Positions 1 through 7,080 are shown, counted from the first letter of the stretch. The stretch is 15,100 nt of DNA from an uncultured Bacilli bacterium (GCA_934122275.1 CAKOWI010000015.1:1-15100), one strand, 5' to 3'. A program made the numbers and translations. Notes: generated by a model not told the origin, from the letters alone.

Positions 1-47
1 TGCAATAACTATTTTAAAGTATCTATCGCTTTTTGTATATAGAAATG

Positions 48-68
48 GTGTCACATCAATTGTAACAC
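48..68. repeat. Short inverted repeat upstream of the recombinase promoter
   Basis: GTGTCAC (48-54) and GTAACAC (62-68) form 7-base arms with one mismatch around a 7-base spacer. The repeat lies about 35 bases upstream of the -35 box of the recombinase promoter. It could be an operator or part of a recombinase binding/attachment site, since large serine recombinases bind imperfect inverted repeats. The sequence alone cannot decide, and chance is possible in DNA this AT-rich. Confidence 0.3.
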
Positions 69-102
69 TACATTTACTATCTGTTTTTCAAAAAGATGTC
101 CG

Positions 103-131
103 TTGACGTTCCTAAAAAAATGTGGTATTAT
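103..131 (+). promoter_or_regulatory. Sigma-A-type promoter for the recombinase
   Basis: TTGACG (103-108) and TATTAT (126-131) are separated by exactly 17 bases, close to the vegetative consensus. Transcription would start near 138, leaving a leader of about 110 bases that contains a terminator hairpin before the recombinase start at 250. Confidence 0.65.
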
Positions 132-186
132 GATAATATACGGTAATTCTAGATAAGCCATATATTGGGTAGTTTTTGAAGTTCTT

Positions 187-215
187 ACACAAGGGAAATT
201 CTCTTGTGTTTTTTT
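187..215 (+). terminator. Intrinsic terminator inside the recombinase leader
   Basis: ACACAAGGG (187-195) pairs with CTCTTGTGT (201-209), giving a 9-bp stem with one G-T pair. The loop is AAATT and a run of T follows to 215. It sits between the promoter (103-131) and the recombinase ribosome-binding site (AAAGGAGA, about 234-241). Recombinase expression would therefore need read-through, an attenuator-like layout. It could also simply end a short ~75-nt leader RNA. Confidence 0.65.
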
Positions 216-249
216 GTCGTTAAAAAATATAGAAAAGGAGAGATGAAAA

Positions 250-1986
250 ATGAATGACAAAAAATATGTAGTAGGACTTTACCCTAGGGTTTCAACGGAG
301 GATCAATTTAGAAATGGTCACAGTTTAGGAGAGCAAAAAGAAAGAATGCTGAAACTATGTGATTACAAGAATTACGAGGTTTATAAGGTGTATCAAGATG
401 CAGGAATAAGTGCTAAAGATATGAATAGACCTGCATTTCAAGAAATGATTCATGATATTAAAGATGGAAAGATAAACAAGATAATTGTTTATAAGTTAGA
501 TAGACTTACTCGTTCTATCAAGGATTTAGAGGAAATATGTACATTTTTAGAAGAAAATAATTGTAGTTTAGAAAGTATTAGTGAAGATATTAATACTTCA
601 ACTGCTAATGGAAAGTTTTTTATTAGAATGCTTACTATACTTGCTTAATTAGAAATAGAAAGAACAAGTGAAAGAACTAAATTTGGAATGATTGGTGCAG
701 TTAAAAAAGGACATTTTGTAGGAAGAGCTCCTATTGGATATGATAAAGTTGATAAAAAGTTAGTTATTAATGATATAGAAAGTGAAGTTATTAGAAGAAT
801 ATTTGATTTATATATTAAGGGTATGGCTGCTAATGCAATTACTAAATTATTAAATGAAGAAAAAGTATTAAATAGAAAATGGATACCAACTTTAGTAGAT
901 AGAATTTTATCAAATGAAATTTATATAGGTAATTATGTTCATAGGAAAACTATTAAGGGAGAAGAACCACAAAAATTTATTGGTGTAGCACCAGCAATTA
1001 TAGAAGAAGGAATTTTTAATATAGCTCAAATACAAAAACAAAAGAATTTGAAAAATTATAAAAGAAAACAAACTTATATTTTTATGCAATCTATAAAATG
1101 CCCTAAATGTGAAACTATTATGGGTGGTTGTTCTAGTAAAAGTCATACTGGAGAAAAACATTGTTATTATCAATGTGCCAATTGTAAAACAAGAGTAAGT
1201 GAAAAGAAAATAGAAAAACAAATGATTAACTTTTTAGATGATATGTTAGATTTCTTTTTATTAGTTGATAATACTTATAAACCTTATTTGTATCAAGCAA
1301 CTGAAAATGAATTAAAAAAATGTAATAAAATAATTAATGAATTAAATCAAAAAGAGAAAAGAATTAAAAAAGCATTTGTAGATGGTATTGTTGAAGAAAT
1401 AGAATTAAAAGACGAATTAGATTTTATTAAAAGTCAACGAAAAATAACGGAAGAGAAAATTAAAGATTTAACTATAAAAGAAACAACTGAAGACCATAAA
1501 AGTGATATGAGATTTATTTATAATTTAAGACAACTAGAACAAATAAAAAAGAAATCTTATTATGTTAGAAAGAATCGTTTATGGGATATGTTATCTAAAG
1601 AACAAAAGCAAGAAATAGTATTTAAATATATTAACAATATAAGTATTGAAGTAGATAAAAAGAAAAATGTTTCAATTAAAAAAATAAATATAAATAAGAA
1701 AGAAATTGAAAATATAGGATATATGTTTAGAGAAAATTGTTTTGATATTTTAGTTAATTCTAATGATAAAAATATAATATTATCTAATTATCAAACAAAA
1801 GAGGATATGGAAAAATATATAAAATCATCAAGTGAATTTTATAAAATAAATCAAAGTAATTTAAATATTAAGTCGGTTGATTTAGAAGAATTAAATAAAG
1901 ATAATAATTTATTACAGATAATTCCTAATAAAAAAGATAATAGATTTGATAAAGAAACTCTAACATTATTATCAATTAATGCTTAA
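250..1986 (+). pseudogene. Large serine recombinase (site-specific integrase), interrupted by an in-frame TAA
   Basis: Site-specific recombinase of the large serine type that would integrate or excise a mobile element. Codons 1-132 carry the resolvase catalytic domain: the Y-x-R-V-S-T-E-D-Q motif with nucleophile Ser15, then Y-K-L-D-R-L-T-R. TAA at 646-648 then interrupts the frame, and the same frame continues intact to 1986. The downstream part resumes with L-E-I-E-R-T-S-E-R, which in this family directly follows a Gln. The TAA therefore replaces the usual Gln codon (CAA to TAA, one base). The rest is whole: recombinase domain, zinc ribbon (CPKC at codons 284-287, CANC at 309-312), a Lys/Glu-rich coiled coil, and a C-terminal tail. 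The 578-codon length is normal for the family. Ribosome-binding site AAAGGAGA precedes ATG 250. The downstream ATG at 688 has no good ribosome-binding site. Either inactive or dependent on stop-codon read-through. Confidence 0.88.
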
Positions 1987-2033
1987 AATATGTTAAAATT
2001 ATATTAGATGCAATTTTTAAAGGAGAAAGTTTA

Positions 2034-2597
2034 ATGAAATTACTGTATGCAACAAATAATAATTCAAAAATATATAATATGAAAAGAAGATTAGGTAATT
2101 TACCCGTTGAAATAGTTAGTCCTAAAGATTTAAATATTAAATTAAATGTTGCTGAAAATGGAAATACTGCAGTTGAAAATGCAATAAAGAAAGCTTCTAC
2201 ATATTATGAGGCAACAGGTATTTCAACAAAAGCTGGAGATTCAGGATTATATATTGAAAATATTCCAGAAGAAAATCAACCTGGATTATTTGTTAGAAGA
2301 GTGAATGGTAAAGAATTAATTGATGATGAAATGATAGATTATTATACTAAATTAGTTGATGAAAATGGTATTAAAACAATCGAAATAGAAGAAGATAAAT
2401 TTATATTGACTTCTAATATTTCAAAAACAAATCATAGAGGGAATCCTCTAGATGTTATGTCAATAGATCCAAATGTTAATAAATATTATACAGAGATGTC
2501 TGATGAAGATTTTAAAAGTTTAGGGCAAAAATTTGGTGTAGAGTGTTTACAATTTATTAGTGAAAATATTTTGAATAAGAAAAAACAATTAATATAA
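2034..2597 (+). CDS. HAM1/RdgB-like non-canonical purine NTP pyrophosphatase, divergent
   Basis: Predicted cytosolic nucleotide pyrophosphatase of the ITPase/HAM1 fold, a family that hydrolyses non-canonical NTPs such as ITP or XTP to the monophosphate. Visible family motifs are T-x-N-x-x-K at residues 7-12, E-N-A-x-x-K-A around 48-54 and G-D-S-G-L at 68-72, followed by a P-G-x-F-V-R-R segment (83-89) where standard enzymes have the P-G-x-x-S-A-R loop. The C-terminal S-H-R motif of housekeeping RdgB is not visible, so substrate choice may differ. Length is 187 aa, near the usual ~200. Ribosome-binding site AAAGGAG lies 9 bases before ATG. First gene of a three-gene cluster; the next gene's ribosome-binding site overlaps this stop. 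It begins 47 bases after the recombinase, so it is probably mobile-element cargo. Confident of the fold, less so of the substrate. Confidence 0.8.
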   Translation: MKLLYATNNNSKIYNMKRRLGNLPVEIVSPKDLNIKLNVAENGNTAVENAIKKASTYYEATGISTKAGDSGLYIENIPEENQPGLFVRRVNGKELIDDEMIDYYTKLVDENGIKTIEIEEDKFILTSNISKTNHRGNPLDVMSIDPNVNKYYTEMSDEDFKSLGQKFGVECLQFISENILNKKKQLI

Positions 2598-2610
2598 GGA
2601 GGAGATTATA

Positions 2611-3297
2611 ATGAGAAATATAATAATTACTGGTGGAGATGATGGTTTAGGAAAAGCAATTGCTAAACTATTAAGTGAAAAGAATAATATAATAACTATT
2701 TCTAAAACAGAAGAAAATGCAATGAGAATATCAAAGGAAATTCCAAGTGCTGAATGTTATGCTTGTGATATTACAAAGCCTGATGAAGTTGATAAAACTA
2801 TCAAAACAATTATTGAAAATCAGGGGGATATAGATATATTAATTAATAATGCTGGAGTTTGGTTAGCAGGAGATTTAACTGAAAATTCTCATGAACAAAT
2901 TAGTAATTGTATAGATGTTAATACTAAAGGACCTATTTATATGACTAAAGCAATTCTTCCAAATATGTATAATCAAGGAAAAGGATTAATAATAAATGTT
3001 TGTTCACAAGCAAGTTTTGATAGTGATGATTTTTCCACAGTATATAATGCTTCAAAATGGGCAATGAGAGGATTTAATCGTTCAATACAAAAAGATGTTA
3101 GTAAAAAAGGAATCAAGGTAACTGGGTTTTATCCAGGATTTATGCAGACTAATATTTTTAAAAAAGCAGGTAATGATTACGATACATCAACAGGTTTAGA
3201 AGTTGAAAAAGTTGCTAGAGCAATTGAATTTATAATTAATTGTGATGAGGATGTTATAATTCCAGAATTTGGAATAAAAGACATTGAAAATTATTAA
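2611..3297 (+). CDS. Short-chain dehydrogenase/reductase (SDR) family oxidoreductase
   Basis: Classical SDR of 228 aa, an NAD(P)-dependent oxidoreductase whose substrate cannot be read from sequence. The N-terminal nucleotide-binding motif T-G-G-D-D-G-L-G is at residues 7-14, the structural N-N-A-G at 79-82, a catalytic Ser in the C-S-Q-A-S stretch (132-135), and the catalytic pair Y145 and K149 in Y-N-A-S-K. P-G-F-x-x-T near 175-180 is also typical. The ribosome-binding site AAGGAGGAG overlaps the TAA of the pyrophosphatase gene, and the gap between the coding regions is 13 bases, so the two are almost surely cotranscribed. Pairing with a nucleotide pyrophosphatase and a methyltransferase is not a pathway I recognise. 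Confidence 0.85.
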   Translation: MRNIIITGGDDGLGKAIAKLLSEKNNIITISKTEENAMRISKEIPSAECYACDITKPDEVDKTIKTIIENQGDIDILINNAGVWLAGDLTENSHEQISNCIDVNTKGPIYMTKAILPNMYNQGKGLIINVCSQASFDSDDFSTVYNASKWAMRGFNRSIQKDVSKKGIKVTGFYPGFMQTNIFKKAGNDYDTSTGLEVEKVARAIEFIINCDEDVIIPEFGIKDIENY

Positions 3298-3325
3298 TAT
3301 TAAACTATTATTTTGAGGAGAAAAT

Positions 3326-4351
3326 ATGAATGAAAGAGTAACTTTTGTTTCTTTATTTGATGATAACAATTTAGCAAAAATAGAATATTACACTAAGCAG
3401 ATAAATGAAAAACTTTGCAAAGTTCCGTTTGGAAAAAATGTTGATAATCGTGAAGAAGTAGATACATTTGGTTTATATGAAATTTATCCTGCTAAATTAG
3501 TTAAAAGATTAAAATCAATTATAGATGACAAAGACTATGAAGAAATAAGTCCAACTGCTATTGTAACTTCTTATCCAAGAATTTTCACAGATATACCTTA
3601 TGAAAAAGAAATATATAAATGGTTAGAAAGTCATTGTAATGAAAAAGTAACGCTTAATAAAATGTTAGCACCAGAGATTGAAGCAAGATATAAATTAACA
3701 AATAAATTATTAGATAAGTGTAATATAAAACAGGTATTAGAATTAGCAGCTGGATACTCATCACGAGGATTAATTTATGCAAAAAAAGGATATAATTATA
3801 TTGAATTAGATTTAGATAATGTTTCAAAAAATAAGAAAGAAATATTAAATTTTATCGAAGAAAATATTCCAAAAAATTTAAAACTCATTAGTGGTAATGC
3901 TTTAAGAAAAGAAGATTATGAAAAACTAGAAAATTATTTTAAACTAAATGAGCCAATTGCTGTAATCAACGAAGGATTACTAAGATATTTAATCTTTGAT
4001 GAAAAAAAGATAGTCGCACAAAATATCTATGATTTATTATCTAAACATGGTGGAGTTTGGATTACTTGCGATGTAACACCTAAAAAGTTTATGTATTCAC
4101 AAGAGAAAGCATTACCTGATTTCAACAAAAAACTTGCAACAATTACTTCCAGAAATAATTTAAATGATCGATTTGAAGATGTCAATCATATAAAAAATTT
4201 TTTTGAAAATATTGGGTTTGAGTTAGTTGAAATTCATAAGTTTAATGATGTAAAAGACGAGTTATATTCAATAAATAAATTAAATATTATAGATAAAAAA
4301 ATAGAAAAAACTTTAGAAGATGCAATCGTGGTTGTAATGAAAATTAAATAA
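3326..4351 (+). CDS. SAM-dependent methyltransferase, leucine-carboxyl-methyltransferase-like, with an unusual N-terminal segment
   Basis: Residues from about 50 to the end fit a bacterial LCM-type class I methyltransferase. There is an S-P-T-A-x-x-x-S-Y-P-R-I-F-T-D-I-P segment (~82-98), a SAM-binding motif I V-L-E-L-A-A-G-Y-S-S-R (~140-150), an acidic residue after strand 2 in I-E-L-D-L-D, and the N-E-G-L-L-R-Y-L motif (~216-223). The first ~47 residues (V-T-F-V-S-L-F-D-D, later C-K-V-P-F-G-x-x-V-D-N-R-E-E-V-D-T) remind me of the start of 2H-phosphoesterase / 2'-5' RNA ligase-like proteins. They could be a fused remnant; this resemblance is from memory. Substrate unknown. Ribosome-binding site GAGGAG precedes ATG. 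It lies 28 bases after the SDR gene, in the same presumed operon, and a short terminator follows. Confidence 0.75.
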   Translation: MNERVTFVSLFDDNNLAKIEYYTKQINEKLCKVPFGKNVDNREEVDTFGLYEIYPAKLVKRLKSIIDDKDYEEISPTAIVTSYPRIFTDIPYEKEIYKWLESHCNEKVTLNKMLAPEIEARYKLTNKLLDKCNIKQVLELAAGYSSRGLIYAKKGYNYIELDLDNVSKNKKEILNFIEENIPKNLKLISGNALRKEDYEKLENYFKLNEPIAVINEGLLRYLIFDEKKIVAQNIYDLLSKHGGVWITCDVTPKKFMYSQEKALPDFNKKLATITSRNNLNDRFEDVNHIKNFFENIGFELVEIHKFNDVKDELYSINKLNIIDKKIEKTLEDAIVVVMKIK

Positions 4352-4361
4352 TAATTTCTTA

Positions 4362-4382
4362 GCACAGCAATGTGTTTTTTTT
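4362..4382 (+). terminator. Short intrinsic terminator after the methyltransferase gene
   Basis: GCACA (4362-4366) pairs with TGTGT (4371-4375) around a GCAA loop, followed by T8. The stem is only 5 bp with one G-T pair, but the T-run and its place 10 bases after the stop codon support a terminator that ends the pyrophosphatase-SDR-methyltransferase operon. Confidence 0.55.
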
Positions 4383-4413
4383 ATTGTCCAATTTTTGAAA
4401 GAAGGTGAATTTT

Positions 4414-4611
4414 ATAAATTATTTCTTTGAAATAGTTGTACCACAATTGTTAGAGTATTTTAAAGAAAATGCAAAGGATATACCTTATGCTTTGCTTTCT
4501 GAAGTATTAATTAATAATAAAAACTATGAAAAAGAAGTGAAAGAAATGATTGAAAAATCTAATGAAGTTAGTAAAAAATATATAGAAAAAAATAAAACTG
4601 TCAGAGACTAA
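4414..4611 (+). CDS. Small hypothetical protein (~65 aa), apparent AUA start
   Basis: Not recognised. The product is acidic to neutral and looks fully helical: a hydrophobic first third (Y-F-F-E-I-V-V-P-Q-L-L-E-Y-F), then a Lys/Glu-rich amphipathic helix. It has no signal peptide or clear membrane span. The first conventional start in frame, GTG at 4405, lies inside the ribosome-binding site AAGGTG (4402-4407) and so cannot use it. The codon at the right distance, 6 bases after GGTG, is ATA at 4414. The mnmA gene here has the same AAGGTG motif followed 5 bases later by ATG. The short terminator at 4362-4382 separates it from the methyltransferase operon. A 120-base structured spacer follows, then the two-module DNA-binding-like gene. 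It may be a small regulator of the element, but this is only a guess. Confidence 0.5.
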   Translation: MNYFFEIVVPQLLEYFKENAKDIPYALLSEVLINNKNYEKEVKEMIEKSNEVSKKYIEKNKTVRD

Positions 4612-4622
4612 TTATTAGGGTT

Positions 4623-4716
4623 TTAGGGAGTATTCCCTAACAAGTGGATGGGTGTGTATACACCATGCTTGATAGATAAAATTTCTATATTACGTTAAGC
4701 GTTCCTTAATTTTTTA
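4623..4716 (+). promoter_or_regulatory. Structured leader with three tandem hairpins before the two-module gene
   Basis: The 120-base gap at 4612-4731 contains three hairpins. The first is TTAGGGA/TCCCTAA (4623-4629/4634-4640, loop GTAT, perfect 7 bp). The second is at 4641-4671, where CAAG/CTTG, AT/AT and GGTGT/ACACC stack around loop GTAT. The third is TTAAG/CTTAA (4695-4699/4705-4709) followed by T6, which looks like a weak terminator just before ribosome-binding site GAGGGG. I see no good promoter inside. It resembles a cis-regulatory RNA or a cluster of protein-binding sites, and I match it to no known riboswitch class. Confidence 0.5.
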
Positions 4717-4731
4717 GAGAGGGGATATTTT

Positions 4732-5238
4732 ATGAGTGGAAAATTGATAAAAAGAAAACAAGTTCAAGAGATGTTTTCATTAACTGCAAAACAATTTGGT
4801 AGAGTTATTAAAAATATAGAAAGAAGGCATCCTTTAAAAAGTTGGATTAAAAGAATAAAAGAAAATAACAAAGAAAAAGTATATATAAAACAAGAATATG
4901 TTGAATGGTTAAAAGAAGTTTATTTTAATAAAGAAAAACATTACTTAACATTAGAAATAGAATTCTATAAAAAAAGAATATTTGCGCTAGAACAGGAATT
5001 AGGAATAATTCCTCAACCTAAGAAATATCGAAATACTTTATTAAGATTTTTAGATTTAGAATTTAATAAAAGTAGAAATGTAATACAAGTAGCAGTTCAT
5101 AGAATGCAAAAAGAATTTCCTTATCCGATTAAACATGAAGTAGCAGGTATGATTATTGTAAAAGCAGAAGGAGTAAAATGGTTGCATGAAAATTATTTTA
5201 GAAGAGATTATTTAAAAGAACTAGAAGAATATAAATGA
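4732..5238 (+). CDS. Hypothetical protein with two related DNA-binding-like modules
   Basis: Very basic 168-aa protein. Residues ~1-75 (L-I-K-R-K-Q-V-Q-E-M-F-x-L-T, then V-Y-I-K-Q-E-Y-V-E-W-L-K-E-V-Y-F) and ~105-165 (I-I-V-K-A-E-G-V-K-W-L-H-E-N-Y-F-x-R-x-Y-L) share the same closing pattern, so the protein looks like an internal duplication joined by a short helical linker. The order of a helix-turn-helix-like start, a beta wing (x-V-Y-I-K / x-I-I-V-K), then a recognition-type helix resembles MerR/excisionase-type winged helices, but I do not recognise a named family. A recombination directionality factor or repressor would fit beside a large serine recombinase; that is inference from context. 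Ribosome-binding site GAGGGG lies 7 to 8 bases before ATG. It is preceded by the hairpin-rich spacer and followed by a terminator. Confidence 0.65.
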   Translation: MSGKLIKRKQVQEMFSLTAKQFGRVIKNIERRHPLKSWIKRIKENNKEKVYIKQEYVEWLKEVYFNKEKHYLTLEIEFYKKRIFALEQELGIIPQPKKYRNTLLRFLDLEFNKSRNVIQVAVHRMQKEFPYPIKHEVAGMIIVKAEGVKWLHENYFRRDYLKELEEYK

Positions 5239-5313
5239 ATGTTAAATATAGAAAAACAAAGGAAACGTAGTAATTTGTAGAAATATTTGATATAATATTC
5301 ATAGATTTAAAGG

Positions 5314-5350
5314 GCTAGTACAGACTTTAATAGTTTTGTGCTAGCTTTTT
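5314..5350 (+). terminator. Intrinsic terminator after the two-module gene
   Basis: GCTAGTACA (5314-5322) pairs with TGTGCTAGC (5337-5345), giving 9 bp with one G-T pair, followed by TTTTT. A TATAAT lies at 5291-5296 just upstream but has no -35 box at the right spacing. The stretch 5239-5492 otherwise holds only this terminator and the promoters of the next operon. Confidence 0.7.
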
Positions 5351-5352
5351 AA

Positions 5353-5380
5353 TTGATAAATTATTATAATGTGATATAAT
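5353..5380 (+). promoter_or_regulatory. Upstream promoter of the HipA-like/DUF3037 operon
   Basis: TTGATA (5353-5358) is followed after 16 bases by TATAAT (5375-5380). It begins immediately after the preceding terminator, so it would serve the kinase operon with a leader of about 120 bases. Confidence 0.55.
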
Positions 5381-5447
5381 ATAAAAATTGTAAAATTATA
5401 TGTAAAATTTTATAACATTTATCTGCAAAAAAATTTTTAATTGTGAA

Positions 5448-5479
5448 ACTATGGTATAATAAAAATACAATACCATAGT
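5448..5479 (+). promoter_or_regulatory. Perfect 10-bp inverted repeat over an extended -10 promoter (candidate operator)
   Basis: ACTATGGTAT (5448-5457) and ATACCATAGT (5470-5479) are perfect reverse complements separated by 12 bases, so half-site centres are 22 bases (about two helical turns) apart. The left arm contains most of the extended -10 sequence TGGTATAAT (5452-5460). A dimeric protein bound here would cover the promoter and start site of the kinase operon. The most likely role is an operator for autoregulation, as in toxin-antitoxin operons, although no hipB-like gene is adjacent. As RNA it could also form a hairpin 15 bases before the ribosome-binding site. Confidence 0.6.
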
Positions 5480-5507
5480 ATTACTTTATTAAGTGGTGGT
5501 GATGGTA

Positions 5508-6290
5508 TTGGATAATATAACAATTATTGATATAGAAAGAAAAATTCCATTAGGAATAACTAATCCTTATATTGTAAAATGTAGTGATGAAAAGAAATAT
5601 GTTGCTAAATTTCCTGGAAATCCTGAAGGGACTAGAGTTTTGATAAATGAATATGTTTGTGCAGAATTAGCAAAATTATTAGGATTACCAATTCCAAATT
5701 TCAAATTAATAAATGTACAAGAAATTGATAGGTTTAAAGATTCATTATCAGGTATAAATTTAATTAATGGAACAGTGTTTTGCAGTGAGTTTGTTGATAA
5801 GTCAACATCGGTTCCAGGTTATTACGTTTTAACAAAGGTATCAAATAAATATGATGCAATTAAAATCTTAATTTTTGATGTTATTATAGGTAATAACGAT
5901 AGAAACCCAGGAAATCTTTTAATTAATTTTAGAAATAATTCATTAATAATGATAGATCATTCTCATGTGTTTGTTCATCAGGCTGTATGGGACGAAAGAA
6001 ACTTGTCCGAACTTGTTGGTGGAGAAATTGATTTATCAAAAATGAATAAATTTCATTTTGATAATTTATCATTATGCTTAAATGATGTAAATTATAAACC
6101 AGTAATTTCCGAATACATTCAAAACATAAGAAATATCGATGATGATAAAATTGAATGCATTATAAATTCAATACCAAGTGATTGGATTATTACTAAAGAA
6201 GAAAAAGAAAGTTTGAAAGCATTTTTATTAGATAGATTGCATAGAATAAATGAAATATGTAGATTATTAAATATAGAAGGTGGTGATTAA
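5508..6290 (+). CDS. HipA-like kinase family protein
   Basis: Predicted protein kinase-fold enzyme of the shortened HipA-like family that pairs with DUF3037 proteins. With the TTG start the product is 260 aa. K34 in Y-V-A-K-F-P-G is the likely ATP-binding lysine. I-I-G-N-N-D-R-N-P-G-N-L (127-138) is the catalytic loop with D131 and N136, and I-D-H-S (149-152) supplies the metal-binding Asp. The N-terminus I-P-L-G-I-T-N-P-Y is typical. The motif GGTGGTGAT (5495-5503) matches the anti-Shine-Dalgarno target in 8 of 9 bases and places TTG 5508 at ideal distance; ATG 5502 overlaps that motif and is a weaker alternative. The gene is followed one base later by the DUF3037 gene. True HipA phosphorylates GltX; the substrate of this family is not known to me. 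Confidence 0.8.
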   Translation: MDNITIIDIERKIPLGITNPYIVKCSDEKKYVAKFPGNPEGTRVLINEYVCAELAKLLGLPIPNFKLINVQEIDRFKDSLSGINLINGTVFCSEFVDKSTSVPGYYVLTKVSNKYDAIKILIFDVIIGNNDRNPGNLLINFRNNSLIMIDHSHVFVHQAVWDERNLSELVGGEIDLSKMNKFHFDNLSLCLNDVNYKPVISEYIQNIRNIDDDKIECIINSIPSDWIITKEEKESLKAFLLDRLHRINEICRLLNIEGGD

Positions 6291-6291
6291 T

Positions 6292-7053
6292 ATGAAAAGA
6301 AATGTTAAATTTGCAATTATGAAATATGTTCCTAATTATGAAAGAGATGAGCGTATTAATGTTGCTGTAGTACTTCACTCTCCTGAAGATAAATTTATGT
6401 CTATAAAAATTATTGAAAATTGGCGTAGACTTAAAGAGTTTGATGATGAATTAGATATTGATTTTATGAAATCATATTTAAAAACAATTGAAGAACAATT
6501 TAATTATAATTTTATTAATTCACAGACAATGAATATAGAAGATGAATGCCTTTTAGAAAAAATGACACAATTTTATATTAATCAATTTGTATTTGTAATT
6601 TCGAACATAGTAATTGAATCAAATTGTGAAGAATTTTTAATGAGATTAAAGGACAATTATTTATATTATGATACAGAGAAGAAAAAAAGAATTTCTAAAA
6701 AAGAGAGCATTGAATTCTTTGGTGAATTATTGCGAGGTAAAAATATTTCTTATGAATTAATTGGTAGCAAAAATTCTTTAATTGGGACATATGATGAAAA
6801 AATAAATGTTGATTTAAAAATTAAAGATAAGTATTATAAAATAATTAATTTTAATGATTCAAATATAGATACCTATGTTCCTACTATAAAAATGTGGATG
6901 ATGAATTCATTAGAACTTAATGAAAAAAAAGAAAAACTAGTTTTTGTTATAAATGAACAAGTATCAGATGAAAAGATAAATACCTTTATTAAGATGCTTA
7001 GTAAATATGGTGAAGTAGTAAAACTAAGTGAATTTAATAATCATTTTAAGTAA
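6292..7053 (+). CDS. DUF3037 family protein, partner of the HipA-like kinase
   Basis: A 253-aa protein of unknown function. The N-terminal pattern K-F-A-I-M-K-Y-V-P-N-Y-E-R-D-E-R-I-N-V-A-V-V-L is the hallmark of DUF3037 (short beta strands, a basic patch, then I-N-V-x-V-V). The rest is helical and Lys/Glu-rich, with no membrane segment. It sits one base after the kinase TAA, and the kinase's last codons form its ribosome-binding site (GAAGGTGGTGAT), so translation is likely coupled. ATG 6292 is the start. GTG 6280 lies inside the ribosome-binding site and is rejected. HipA-like/DUF3037 pairs recur in bacterial genomes and are usually discussed as toxin-antitoxin-like or defence-like, without a settled role. 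Assignment by pattern and context. Confidence 0.75.
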   Translation: MKRNVKFAIMKYVPNYERDERINVAVVLHSPEDKFMSIKIIENWRRLKEFDDELDIDFMKSYLKTIEEQFNYNFINSQTMNIEDECLLEKMTQFYINQFVFVISNIVIESNCEEFLMRLKDNYLYYDTEKKKRISKKESIEFFGELLRGKNISYELIGSKNSLIGTYDEKINVDLKIKDKYYKIINFNDSNIDTYVPTIKMWMMNSLELNEKKEKLVFVINEQVSDEKINTFIKMLSKYGEVVKLSEFNNHFK

Positions 7054-7080
7054 TAAGAACTAGTATAAAATAATTTATTG

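Noticed and set aside
40..51. 12-base match (TAGAAATGGTGT) between 40-51 and 9131-9142, considered as attachment-site repeats
   Set aside because: A match of this length is expected by chance in AT-rich DNA of this size, and the second copy overlaps the mnmA promoter with no sign of an element boundary.
51..260. Minus-strand open frame of 69 codons
   Set aside because: Covers the recombinase promoter, leader terminator and start. No ribosome-binding site, and the low-complexity Phe/Ile-rich product is typical of a frame shadow.
646..648. Recoding of TAA as an amino acid in this organism
   Set aside because: Nearly all other genes here end in TAA at sensible family lengths, so general reassignment is not supported. 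A single nonsense mutation or local read-through is simpler.
910..1221. Minus-strand frame of 103 codons inside the recombinase
   Set aside because: Antisense to well-conserved recombinase and zinc-ribbon coding sequence. The Phe/Thr/Ile-rich translation has no domain.
6193..6378. Minus-strand frame over the HipA-like/DUF3037 junction
   Set aside because: Opposite two well-supported genes, with no ribosome-binding site or recognisable product.
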